DNA of 64,000 nt. Source: Panacagrimonas sp052389915. GTDB lineage: Bacteria > Pseudomonadota > Gammaproteobacteria > Nevskiales > Nevskiaceae. The DNA lies in NCBI GenBank assembly GCA_052389915.1, contig JBQTHL010000022.1:1-64000 (forward strand), written 5' to 3'. The position numbers and the translations under genes are program-made. Positions 26,397 through 34,259 of this stretch are shown here, piece by piece. The notes beneath the pieces were generated by a model. The model searched no databases, was not told where the DNA came from, and worked only from the letters and a program-made list of their open reading frames with translations. Every line of letters starts with the position of its first letter. Positions within the stretch are counted from its first letter, which is position 1.

Positions 26397-27755
26397 ATGT
26401 CCGACCATCACGTGATCGTTGTTGGCGCAGGCCCTTCCGGGCTCGCCGCGGCGTTCCGCCTGCAGCAGGCCGGGGTGAAGGTGCGCATCCTGGAAGCGGC
26501 CGACAAGGTGGGCGGCCGCATGCAGACCGACGAGCGCAATGGCTACATCGTCGATCGCGCGGCGACGATCTTCCCCAGCGCATACGACACCTTGCTCGGA
26601 CTGGTCGCGGATGCGGGCCTGGGTGGCGAAATGATCCGCGGCGGTTCAACCGTGGGCTTCGCGCGCGGCGACCGGATTCATTATCTGGATTCGAGCCGGC
26701 TGTTCCTGGATTCCGCGCGCACCTCGCTGCTGTCCTGGCGCTCCAAGCTGGCGATGGCCAAGCTGTTCATCGACAACTACAGGATCGGCAAATACCTGAG
26801 CTACGAAGACCTGTCGATTGCGGCTCGCTACGACACCGAAAGCGCGGTCGCGTATGCGCGGCGCAGGACCACCGAAGAGGTCAGCGAATTCATCATCGAC
26901 GCGACCATCCGTGGCGTGCTCGGCACGCGCGGAGACGAGGTGTCGGTGCTGGAGTTCTTTTTTTCGTTCAACAAGGTGATCGGTGGCCATTTCCTGGCCC
27001 TGCGCAGCGGCATGGGCTCGTACCCGAAACTGATGGCGCGGCACTTCAAGGACCTCGTACTCGGTGCGCGGGTCACGCAGATCACCGAGCGTGCGCAGGG
27101 CGTCGAGGTGAGCTGGCAGGGGCGGGACGGACAGCAGCATGTCGAGCAGGCCTCGGGCTGCGTGGTCGCAGTGCCGGCGCATCACGCGGCCGCGCTCGTG
27201 CCCGGCCTCGATGCCTGGCGACGGACCTTCCTGGAGCAGGTGAACTATTCCACCTGCGTCACGCTCAACATCGGTCTCGAACGCCCGCCCGCCAACAACC
27301 CAGCTTTCTTTGTGCAGATTCCGTCCTCGGTCGAGGATTCCCTGCTCGGCATCGTGCTGGACCACAACAAGGCACCGGGCAGGGTGCCGGCGGGCAAGGG
27401 CGGGCTGACGATCTACGCCATGTCCGACGTGTCCGAGCGCCTGATGCAGGAGCCGGACGAGGTCGTTATCGATCGCTTGATGCGGGCGGGGGAGCGCGTG
27501 CTGGGGAAAATTCCCGCCGTGGAATGGATCGACGTCAATCGCTGGCATCCGGTGATCGTGCGCAGCCGGCCGGGTTACTACGTGGACCTCGCGAGGTTTC
27601 ACAACATCCGCCGCGCCAGCGATCGCAGGGTCCAGCTCGCCGGCGATTATTTTTCCTCGTCCAACTGCAACACCGCGAGCGCGGCCGGAGAGCGCGCCGC
27701 GCGCGACCTCGTCGCATTGTTGAAGACAGGCGCTCCGCACAGCGTCAGGCATTGA
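26397..27755 (+). CDS. NAD(P)/FAD-dependent oxidoreductase, amine-oxidase-like (copy 4 of 5)
   Basis: 452 residues with IVVGAGPSGLAAAFRLQQAG, VGGRMQTDE, a midsection SVLEFFFSFNKVIGG and the signature LDHNKAPGRVPAGKG; the C-terminal GDYFSSSNCNTASAAG binds FAD. It closely parallels copy 1 (SVVDFFFSFNNVIGS; LEHNKAPGRVPPGKG), so one is a duplicate of the other. It starts 6 nt after the aldolase and is followed by an unusual alpha/beta-hydrolase, making one plus-strand operon from the Rieske B gene. The substrate is unknown. Confidence 0.85.
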   Translation: MSDHHVIVVGAGPSGLAAAFRLQQAGVKVRILEAADKVGGRMQTDERNGYIVDRAATIFPSAYDTLLGLVADAGLGGEMIRGGSTVGFARGDRIHYLDSSRLFLDSARTSLLSWRSKLAMAKLFIDNYRIGKYLSYEDLSIAARYDTESAVAYARRRTTEEVSEFIIDATIRGVLGTRGDEVSVLEFFFSFNKVIGGHFLALRSGMGSYPKLMARHFKDLVLGARVTQITERAQGVEVSWQGRDGQQHVEQASGCVVAVPAHHAAALVPGLDAWRRTFLEQVNYSTCVTLNIGLERPPANNPAFFVQIPSSVEDSLLGIVLDHNKAPGRVPAGKGGLTIYAMSDVSERLMQEPDEVVIDRLMRAGERVLGKIPAVEWIDVNRWHPVIVRSRPGYYVDLARFHNIRRASDRRVQLAGDYFSSSNCNTASAAGERAARDLVALLKTGAPHSVRH

Positions 27756-27780
27756 ACCGCATCCACCCGCAGGAACGTGC

Positions 27781-28644
27781 ATGCCTTTCATCAAGGTCAA
27801 CGGAATCGATCTGCACTACCTCGACGAAGGGCAGGGCGAGCCGCTGCTGCTGATTCACAACCTCACCTCGAACGTCGCCGGCTTCGAGCACAACATTCCG
27901 GTGCTCGCGAAACGCTATCGCGTGATCGCGCCCGATCTGCGCGGTCACGGCCTGACCACGCACTGCGAGTCCTACGAGGACGCGCCCGGTTTCTACACCT
28001 TCGACCATCTCTCCGAGGACATCACGCAACTGCTCGCGGCGCTGAACGTGGATCGCTTTCTGATGTTCGGCCAGGCCTTCTGGGGCGTCTCGACGGCGCT
28101 GAGCCTGTACGAGCGCATGCCCACACGCATCCGCGGCATCGCGCTGTCCGCGACCTCAATGATTCCCTCGCATCTAGGCGAAAAGCCTTATGAAAAGCTC
28201 GGCGAGGTCGGCAAGCGCAACTTCCTGCGCATGCGCGAACTCGCCCGCAGCGGCGGCATGATGGCCGTGTACCAGGACCGCCTCAGCTCGGGCCAGTTCT
28301 GGAGCCAGAAAGTGCTCAACAGCCCGAGCATTCTGGAAGCCTTCGCCGAAGCGCATCGGCTTACCTCGCCGGTCGCATTCGTGCAGATTCCGCACTTCAG
28401 CCACGAACGCCGCAACGCGGTGTGCGCGGCATTGGCTCGGCACCGCACGCCCGTGATGCTGCTGCTCGGCGAGCAGGACAGCCACAACAAGCATTCCATC
28501 GAGGTGATGCGCCGCGACTACCCGGATACCCACGTCACGATCCTGTCGGATTGCGGGCATTACCCGACCATCGAGAATCCGTCGGACTTCAATCGCGCGC
28601 TGCTGAATTTCTGTGCCGGGGTGGAGCGCGACGCAATCGCTTGA
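27781..28644 (+). CDS. Alpha/beta-hydrolase-fold protein lacking the nucleophile
   Basis: 287 residues with a standard core: LLLIHNLTSN (oxyanion loop), PDLRGHGLT and a C-terminal ILSDCGHYPTIENP His. At the nucleophile elbow the sequence is MFGQAFWGVS, so the catalytic Ser is Ala (residue 98) and the following Gly is Trp. The Asp of the triad may be in LLGEQDSH. Members without the Ser include cofactor-free dioxygenases and lyases of the same fold, so hydrolysis is doubtful. It is the last gene of the Rieske B-aldolase-FAD operon. Confidence 0.8.
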   Translation: MPFIKVNGIDLHYLDEGQGEPLLLIHNLTSNVAGFEHNIPVLAKRYRVIAPDLRGHGLTTHCESYEDAPGFYTFDHLSEDITQLLAALNVDRFLMFGQAFWGVSTALSLYERMPTRIRGIALSATSMIPSHLGEKPYEKLGEVGKRNFLRMRELARSGGMMAVYQDRLSSGQFWSQKVLNSPSILEAFAEAHRLTSPVAFVQIPHFSHERRNAVCAALARHRTPVMLLLGEQDSHNKHSIEVMRRDYPDTHVTILSDCGHYPTIENPSDFNRALLNFCAGVERDAIA

Positions 28645-28785
28645 AGGCGGTGCGTCATTGCGTCCGACTGTCGCTGACGTGCCAGTAGCGGACGTTCGAT
28701 GTTTTGGGACGCTGACAAACGTTATGAGTCGCGCGATGCCCCTACACTCGTTGAACTGAAAGGCCCGCAAGCTAACCGAACAAAT

Positions 28786-30117
28786 ATGGCAAAGAAACAG
28801 TTCGACAATAAGCAATCGCAAGTTCTCTTAGAGCACGCCAAAAACTTGATTGCCGCTTTCGTGAAAGGCGTGGTAGATCGCGGTGAATTTACGCCACACG
28901 ATTGGGAGAATGGATGGGGCATGTTTGATGGGTACTACGTTCGATACAGTGAGGAGTTCATTGAATCAAGCCGTGCATTCACGCTGCTCGCCGCCAAGAT
29001 GCTGAAGGCAAAAAGCGCACATGAACGCACAATCAGCGCGATGTGTCGTAAGGCTAGTCAGGAGTACGTAAAAGAACTCGCAGAGAAGCAGGGTATTGCG
29101 ACAAACGCTACCGATAGTGCTGCGAAGGATTTGGTTGACCAAGTGCTTGCCGAAGCTGGCAAAGAGTATGTCCACATAGAACCAAATTTCCTTATCAGGC
29201 ACGGCGTTCCGGATGTGATACTTCTCGGCCGCGTGCGTTCAATGCGCACCGAGTTGCTTGCGGCCAATACCGCGATCAAGGACCACAAGAACATACATTT
29301 CGAAGTTGGCGGCTACCCGTCCCAGCGATACTCCGAGGACGGCATCACCTTTTGCATGCCGGGAAGCGTGTGGGTTGTTGAGGTGGCAGCTGCCAAGGAA
29401 AATTCCGCTGAAGAGGCAAAGTGGTTGATCGATGTTGCAGTGAGCTTTATGAGACTTACTATTAAAGGGTGGAGCGGCGTTGCTCCAGGTATAGGGCAGC
29501 AAGAGGCGAATTCCATCTACCCGACAATTCATTCTCAGCCACGCCTGACGATAGATGGGAGTACCGTCACGGGCGGTTTAGGAGTGAAGTATGGCTGGTA
29601 CGAAACGTCCGCTCAGGTATCGCAAGCGCTCACAGACCCCGCACTACGAAAGAGAGCAGCAGACCTTTTCGATCCGGTGGATAAGTCGTTGGCTCAGCGT
29701 GTTGCGCAAGGCCTTGGCTGGCTGACGCGTGGCCGTCAACAAGCAGACCGCGCCGAGAGGCTGCTGTCATTCTTCACGGCACTTGAAGCTCTGCTATCTT
29801 CAGATGACAAGAGCGCGCCGATAACTCAAACCATTAGCCGCCACGTTTCCGTCATTTGCACGCACAACATTTCAGAGCGAATCGCGATTTTTAACTTAAT
29901 AAAGGGGCTCTATAACGTTCGCTCCGCGGTCGTTCATACCGGCCAGCGCGAAGTGTTGTGGCAGGACGCCAACAATCTCCAGCTATACGCTGAGACAGTT
30001 TTCCAGCTTGTATTGGCGTGGTGTGACTTGAGCATGACCCAGGAGTGCTTCCGTCAAAGCCTAGCGGACGCCAGCCACGGCATGAAATGGGGTTTCGCGC
30101 CAGATCAGGATAAGTGA
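28786..30117 (+). CDS. HEPN (Apea-like) domain protein, accessory gene
   Basis: 443 residues from ATG 28786; the frame is open from an ATG at 28699, so the start is uncertain. The C-terminal 120 residues carry FFTALEALLSSDD, ISERIAIF and RSAVVHTGQRE. The Arg-x4-His in that helix is the HEPN catalytic motif of RNases found in defence and toxin systems, and the layout is like Apea-type HEPN. The first 300 residues are not recognised. The gene is visibly richer in A and T and has different codon use from its neighbours, suggesting recent transfer. No partner nucleotidyltransferase is adjacent. Confidence 0.65.
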   Translation: MAKKQFDNKQSQVLLEHAKNLIAAFVKGVVDRGEFTPHDWENGWGMFDGYYVRYSEEFIESSRAFTLLAAKMLKAKSAHERTISAMCRKASQEYVKELAEKQGIATNATDSAAKDLVDQVLAEAGKEYVHIEPNFLIRHGVPDVILLGRVRSMRTELLAANTAIKDHKNIHFEVGGYPSQRYSEDGITFCMPGSVWVVEVAAAKENSAEEAKWLIDVAVSFMRLTIKGWSGVAPGIGQQEANSIYPTIHSQPRLTIDGSTVTGGLGVKYGWYETSAQVSQALTDPALRKRAADLFDPVDKSLAQRVAQGLGWLTRGRQQADRAERLLSFFTALEALLSSDDKSAPITQTISRHVSVICTHNISERIAIFNLIKGLYNVRSAVVHTGQREVLWQDANNLQLYAETVFQLVLAWCDLSMTQECFRQSLADASHGMKWGFAPDQDK

Positions 30118-30118
30118 C

Positions 30119-30157
30119 GTAGCCCGGGGGGTGAAACCCGGGTTGCACCCGGGCTAC
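30119..30157. repeat. REP-like inverted repeat
   Basis: GTAGCCCGGG (30119-30128) pairs with CCCGGGCTAC (30148-30157), with an inner CCCGGG-ttgca-CCCGGG. It sits between the convergent HEPN and HicA genes and may also act as a transcription terminator. Confidence 0.6.
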
Positions 30158-30170
30158 GGGTACGGTGTAG

Positions 30171-30374
30171 CTATAAATCCTCAGGCGACAGGCGGGTATT
30201 TTTTGCGATGCGGGCGAGCATGCGAGGGCCGATTTCCTCTCCATCGTGAAATGCGAACACGAAGTCCGGCCAGCCTTGGCGCTCCAGGGTCTTGTGAGAA
30301 CCCGACTGACGCTTGAGCGCCCAGCCGATGCGATACAGAGCCGCCAGGACGCGCTTGGCCTTGATCGAAGCCAG
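30171..30374 (-). CDS. hicA: HicA-type mRNA interferase toxin, CTG start or start-codon loss
   Basis: 67 residues in the frame bounded by TAG at both sides. It reads ASIKAKRVLAALYRIGW, then KRQSGSHKTLERQGWPDFVF and AFHDGEEIGPRMLARIA, which is the dsRBD-like HicA fold with the catalytic His in GSHK. No ATG, GTG or TTG precedes the conserved part; the codon at the place where relatives have Met is CTG (30374-30372). It follows hicB by 4 nt on the same strand. Either a rare CTG start with translational coupling is used, or the toxin has been silenced. Confidence 0.65.
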   Translation of the reverse strand: MASIKAKRVLAALYRIGWALKRQSGSHKTLERQGWPDFVFAFHDGEEIGPRMLARIAKNTRLSPEDL

Positions 30375-30378
30375 CTAC

Positions 30379-30585
30379 TCACGCCGCCGCGAGCGTGATG
30401 TGAATGGGGCGCGGAACCGCCTCGCCACGCTCCAGTTGCTCGGCCAGAACTCGCAAGGCCAATACCTGCGCTTTGGCCAGCGCCTCATCGGACGAGGCCC
30501 CATAGGCCAGAACGCCCGGAAGTTCGGGAATCTCGGCAAGCCAGCGCCCGTCCTGTTCCTGCTCGAATTCGAGGGTGAAGTTCAT
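30379..30585 (-). CDS. hicB: HicB-family antitoxin
   Basis: 68 residues: MNFTLEFEQEQDGRWLAEIP, ELPGVLAYGASSDEALAKAQ and a C-terminal PRPIHITL strand, the partial RNase H fold of HicB antitoxins. No DNA-binding domain follows. The ATG at 30585 is chosen because the family starts there; the frame extends upstream. It precedes the HicA-like frame on the minus strand, the reversed hicBA order known in other systems. Confidence 0.8.
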   Translation of the reverse strand: MNFTLEFEQEQDGRWLAEIPELPGVLAYGASSDEALAKAQVLALRVLAEQLERGEAVPRPIHITLAAA

Positions 30586-30741
30586 GGGCGCTCCGGTGTG
30601 CGACGTTGGCCAGAGTTTACGCGGCTGCCCGGCTAACGCCCACGCGGATGCACGGACAGAAGGGTTCATCTGGCAACTGTCTGCTTCGGGCCGCGTGGTG
30701 AGGGCGGAGGCTACCGTTGCGTCACCGCGCGTCCAGCTCGT

Positions 30742-31485
30742 TCACTTCTTCTTCGACCGGCCGCGCTCGACGTCGAGCGCGTTCATGAACAGTTCGAGTG
30801 CCTGGTCGAAGGCGAGGCCCGCGTCGAAGCGCACGTAGCTCTGGTGCACGAAGCGTGCGTTGGGGAAGGTGCGCGGATCGAGCCCAGCCAGAATTCGATC
30901 CAGGAACACGCCCGACTCGCCGGGCCAGCGGTGACGCACCGTCGTGTGCGCCACCGAGGTGATGAACTCCATCAGCAGGTGCGCGTAGACCGCGGTGCGC
31001 TCGGCGTCGAAGCCGCCGGCGCGTACCAAGCCGACGAAGTTTTCGAACAGCAGCAGTCCGTAATCGTCTTCGCCGGGTTGCGTGATCTGCACCATGCGAA
31101 AGCGCGTGTAGCCAACCACGTAGGCCGCCACACCGGCGTAGGTCACGTGCACGTCGTGCATGCGCCGACAGGCCGCTTCCATGTCTTTGCGCCAGTCGCC
31201 GCTCAGGCTCGGCCACTCGCGCAGGGTCTCGCGGTAGAAGGCGTTCATCACGCCGGAGGTCAGCGCGTCGCGGCCTTCGAGGTAGTAGTGGATCAGGGCC
31301 GGCGTCACGCCGAGTTCCTTCGCGACTTTCACGATGGACAGGTCTTGCAGCGGCACGCTGCGCGCCATGTCGAAGGCGCAAGCCAGAATCACCTCGCGAT
31401 CGAGCAGGCTTTTTTCCTGCGTGGCGGGACGGCCGCGACCGCGGGGTTTCGGCGTCTTGGACTTCTTTGGTTTGGGTGGCGTCAT
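30742..31485 (-). CDS. TetR/AcrR-family regulator
   Basis: 247 residues. A basic, Lys/Pro-rich N-terminus (MTPPKPKKSKTPKPRGRGRP) precedes the helix-turn-helix LSIVKVAKELGVTPALIHYYLEG. The ligand domain follows with no recognisable effector. It lies 7 nt after the aldehyde dehydrogenase and is the fourth gene of the minus-strand operon that begins at the SDR (34164). The operator-like TTGACAGCCCTATCAT at 34186 heads this operon, so autorepression is likely, and related sites at 10173 and perhaps 19490 would be other targets. Confidence 0.9.
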   Translation of the reverse strand: MTPPKPKKSKTPKPRGRGRPATQEKSLLDREVILACAFDMARSVPLQDLSIVKVAKELGVTPALIHYYLEGRDALTSGVMNAFYRETLREWPSLSGDWRKDMEAACRRMHDVHVTYAGVAAYVVGYTRFRMVQITQPGEDDYGLLLFENFVGLVRAGGFDAERTAVYAHLLMEFITSVAHTTVRHRWPGESGVFLDRILAGLDPRTFPNARFVHQSYVRFDAGLAFDQALELFMNALDVERGRSKKK

Positions 31486-31492
31486 CGAAGAA

Positions 31493-33025
31493 TTATGCGG
31501 GCGGCGCGCCGAACATCCCGAGCGGTCCTTCCTTGAGATTGATCACCACGCCCTTGGTGAGGGTGTAGTGATTCAGGGTTTCCAGGCAGCCCTCGCGGCC
31601 GAAGCCGCTTTCCTTGTAGCCGCCGAGCGGCAGGCCGGGCACGAAGTTGAAGAAGCGGTTGACCCAGATGGTGCCCGTGCGAATCTCGCGCGCCATGCGG
31701 TGCGCGCGACCCAGATCGCGCGTCCACAACCCGCCGCCGAGACCGTAGGCGCTGTCGTTGGCGATCCGCACCGCGTCCTCGTCATCCTTGAACGGGATGA
31801 CGCAGTTCACCGGCCCGAAGATTTCTTCGCGCGCAATGCGCATGTCGTTGCGCACGCCGGCGAGGATAGTGGGTTCGATGAAGTAGCCGTCTTCGAGTCC
31901 GGGAATCTCGGCGCGCCTGCCGCCGGCGACGACGGTCGCACCCTCCTTCGGCGCCAGATCGAGATAGGCCTGCACGCGATCCATCTGGATGGTCGAGGCC
32001 TGCGGGCCGAGCATCGTGGTGGGCTGCGTCGGGTCGCCCTGAGAGACGTTGCGAATGATGGTCTGGAATCGGTCGAGGAACTTGTCGTGAATCTTCTCGT
32101 GCACCAGCGTGCGCGTGCCGGCGATGCAGACCTCGCCCTTGTTGAAGATGGTCGAGAGCACCGCGCCTTCGACCGCGGCTTCGAGGTCGGCGTCCTCGCA
32201 GATGATGTTCGCGGACTTGCCGCCGAGTTCCAGCGTCTGCGGAATGATGTGGGCGCTCGCGTAACCCATGATCTTGCGCGCCGTGGCCTTGGAGCCGGTG
32301 AACGCGACCTTCGCGACCTTGGGGTTGGTGACCAGGGCCTCGCCCAGATCCGGCCCGTAGCCGGTCACCACGTTGAGCACACCGGGAGGCAGCAGGTCCG
32401 CAATCAGCTTGGTGAACTCCAGCACCGTCAGGCAGGTGCTCTCGGCCGGCTTGATGATGATGGTGTTACCCGTGGCGAGCGCGGGTCCAATTTTCAGCGC
32501 CATCGAGAACAGCGGGATGTTCCAGGGAATGATGCCGACACAGACGCCGATCGGCTCGCGATGCACGTAGGTGATGGCATCCGGATGATCGTGAATCTGG
32601 CCGTGCACGTGCAGCGGCGTGCTGGCGTAGAAGTCGAGCATCGAGGCGCTGGCCGGGATGTCGAACTGGCCGGATTCGAAAATCGTCTTGCCGTTGTCCA
32701 GCGTCTCCATCATGGCGAAGTCGGCATTGCGGCTTTTAAGGCGTCGCGCCATCTCGGTAAGAATGGACTGCCGCTCCGGTGCCGAGCTGCGCGACCATTT
32801 AGGGAACGCCGCGTACGCCGCGTCGATGGCCCGCGTTGCGTCCGCCGGGGTTCCCGCTTGAATTTGCGAGATCACCGCGCCGGTGCTCGGGTTGTGAATC
32901 GGGATGGTCTTGCCGCTATCGCCGCCGACCCATTCTCCGTTGATGAAGTGGCCGTAGGACTTCTGAAAAACCTTCGCCGATAACTCGTTCAGCGTCGCCG
33001 CAGGGTTGTGCATCGTGTTGATCAT
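31493..33025 (-). CDS. Aldehyde dehydrogenase (NAD(P)-dependent)
   Basis: 510 residues. Catalytic Cys300 is in NKGEVCIAGTR and the general base Glu266 in TLELGGKSAN; the cofactor motif FTGSKATARKI is complete. The family oxidises aldehydes to acids. In this operon, with an SDR and DUF1330 protein, and with a NahE-like aldolase 5 kb away, an aryl aldehyde such as a salicylaldehyde analogue is a reasonable but unproven substrate. ATG at 33025; the downstream TetR gene is 7 nt away. Confidence 0.92.
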   Translation of the reverse strand: MINTMHNPAATLNELSAKVFQKSYGHFINGEWVGGDSGKTIPIHNPSTGAVISQIQAGTPADATRAIDAAYAAFPKWSRSSAPERQSILTEMARRLKSRNADFAMMETLDNGKTIFESGQFDIPASASMLDFYASTPLHVHGQIHDHPDAITYVHREPIGVCVGIIPWNIPLFSMALKIGPALATGNTIIIKPAESTCLTVLEFTKLIADLLPPGVLNVVTGYGPDLGEALVTNPKVAKVAFTGSKATARKIMGYASAHIIPQTLELGGKSANIICEDADLEAAVEGAVLSTIFNKGEVCIAGTRTLVHEKIHDKFLDRFQTIIRNVSQGDPTQPTTMLGPQASTIQMDRVQAYLDLAPKEGATVVAGGRRAEIPGLEDGYFIEPTILAGVRNDMRIAREEIFGPVNCVIPFKDDEDAVRIANDSAYGLGGGLWTRDLGRAHRMAREIRTGTIWVNRFFNFVPGLPLGGYKESGFGREGCLETLNHYTLTKGVVINLKEGPLGMFGAPPA

Positions 33026-33058
33026 CTCTCTCCTCGTCTGTGAACGGGATGGCAGGCT

Positions 33059-33361
33059 TCACGCCGGTGGCGGAACGAGGCCCTCGACGACATAGGCATC
33101 GACATCGGCCGCGTGCTTACGCAATTGGTTCGCTTCCTCATACTCGTGCGAGCGATACCAGGCCAGTGCCTTCTCGCTGCTGTCGAACTCCACGATGACG
33201 GTTTCCGCCGGAGCCGTACCCTCGAGGAGGGTTTGCGCACCGCGGGCAACCCGCACACATCCACCGTGCGCGGTGATCGTGGGATGCGCCGCCTTGCGAT
33301 AGCTTGCCAAGGCCTCGTGATCGTGCGAGCCGCGAATCAGGAAAATGACATAAGCACTCAT
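33059..33361 (-). CDS. DUF1330-domain protein
   Basis: 100 residues of ferredoxin-like fold: MSAYVIFLIRGSHD, then ASYRKAAHPTITAHGG, and FDSSEKALAWYRSHEY, matching the DUF1330 pattern. The ATG at 33361 lies 2 nt after the SDR stop. Members of this family have no agreed function and often accompany short-chain dehydrogenases in degradative operons. Confidence 0.85.
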   Translation of the reverse strand: MSAYVIFLIRGSHDHEALASYRKAAHPTITAHGGCVRVARGAQTLLEGTAPAETVIVEFDSSEKALAWYRSHEYEEANQLRKHAADVDAYVVEGLVPPPA

Positions 33362-33363
33362 GG

Positions 33364-34164
33364 CTACATCATCCACTGGCCGCCGTTGATGCTGTAGATC
33401 TGGCCGTTGATGGCGCGCGTGTTGTCGTAGGTGAGGAAAGCCGTCAGCGCCGCCACTTCGTCCAGCTCGGTCAGGCGCCCGTTCGGAATCCGCTCCAGCG
33501 CCTTGTTGATGTCGATCATCTGGTGCTTGGCGTAGACCTCGCTCTTCGGATCGAACATCGCCTTAACCTCATCGGTGGCGATGCCGCCGGGCGAGACGCA
33601 GTTCACCGTGATGCCGCGCCTTGCGAACTCGAAGGCGAGACCCGTGGTCAGTCCGTTCACCCCGCCCTTGGCCGCGTTGTAACCGGCGTGCGACCAGATG
33701 CCGGTATGCACCGAATCCGCGGAGATGTTGACGACGCGGCCGTACTCTCGGGGCAGCATGTGACGCAGTGCCGCGCGTATGCACCAGATGGTGGTCCAGA
33801 GGTTGCGGTCGAGCGTTTCGCGCAGCGTATCGGCGGTGTGCTCCATGAATGGCCGGATGATGCCGCCGCCGGCGTTGTTGACCAGGATGTCGATGCGGCC
33901 CCAGCTCTGCACCGCGAGTTCGATCGTCGCGTCCGCGCCTTCTTCCTTGCTCAGATCCTGCGCGATCCATTTCACGTCCGGCGATCCGGCCGCAAGAAGC
34001 TGTTCGGCAACCTGGGGCAGAGTCTCGCCGCTGCGGTCTGCGATGACGATTCTCGCGCCGTCCTTCGCGAACTGCGTGGCCAGCGCCACGCCAAGCCCGC
34101 GTGCCGCCCCGGTGATGACGGCCACCCGGCCTTCCAGTTTTCGCTGGCCTTGGTCCGCTGCCAT
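33364..34164 (-). CDS. Short-chain dehydrogenase/reductase, dihydrodiol-dehydrogenase-like
   Basis: 266 residues with all the classical SDR signatures: TGAARGLGVAL (cofactor), NNAGGG, Ser in NISADSVHTG and YNAAK catalytic pair. The segment after YNAAK and its location divergent from a ring-hydroxylating oxygenase suggest dehydrogenation of a cis-dihydrodiol, as BenD does for benzoate diol; this is by context. It begins the SDR-DUF1330-ALDH-TetR operon, with the palindrome at 34186 22 nt before its start. Confidence 0.9.
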   Translation of the reverse strand: MAADQGQRKLEGRVAVITGAARGLGVALATQFAKDGARIVIADRSGETLPQVAEQLLAAGSPDVKWIAQDLSKEEGADATIELAVQSWGRIDILVNNAGGGIIRPFMEHTADTLRETLDRNLWTTIWCIRAALRHMLPREYGRVVNISADSVHTGIWSHAGYNAAKGGVNGLTTGLAFEFARRGITVNCVSPGGIATDEVKAMFDPKSEVYAKHQMIDINKALERIPNGRLTELDEVAALTAFLTYDNTRAINGQIYSINGGQWMM

Positions 34165-34185
34165 TTCGCTCCCCCGGCGTTTTAA

Positions 34186-34201
34186 TTGACAGCCCTATCA
34201 T
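34186..34201. promoter_or_regulatory. Operator-like palindrome TTGACAGCCCTATCAT in a divergent promoter
   Basis: The core is TGACAG-CC-CTATCA, one mismatch from a perfect palindrome and nearly identical to the site at 10173. For the plus-strand Rieske operon TTGACA is a -35 with AATAGT 17 nt on; for the minus-strand SDR operon the sequence TATGAT within it could be a -10. One repressor could therefore control both directions. The TetR gene at 30742 is in the minus-strand operon. Confidence 0.65.
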
Positions 34202-34259
34202 ATACGGCAATAGTTTCGCTGTGCTGACTCGAACCCACGAGTCTGCGGAGATGAGATCG

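Noticed and set aside
28699..28786. Upstream ATG as start of the HEPN gene
   Set aside because: Neither start has a clear ribosome site; the 28786 start gives a more typical N-terminus, so the longer form is only mentioned as possible.
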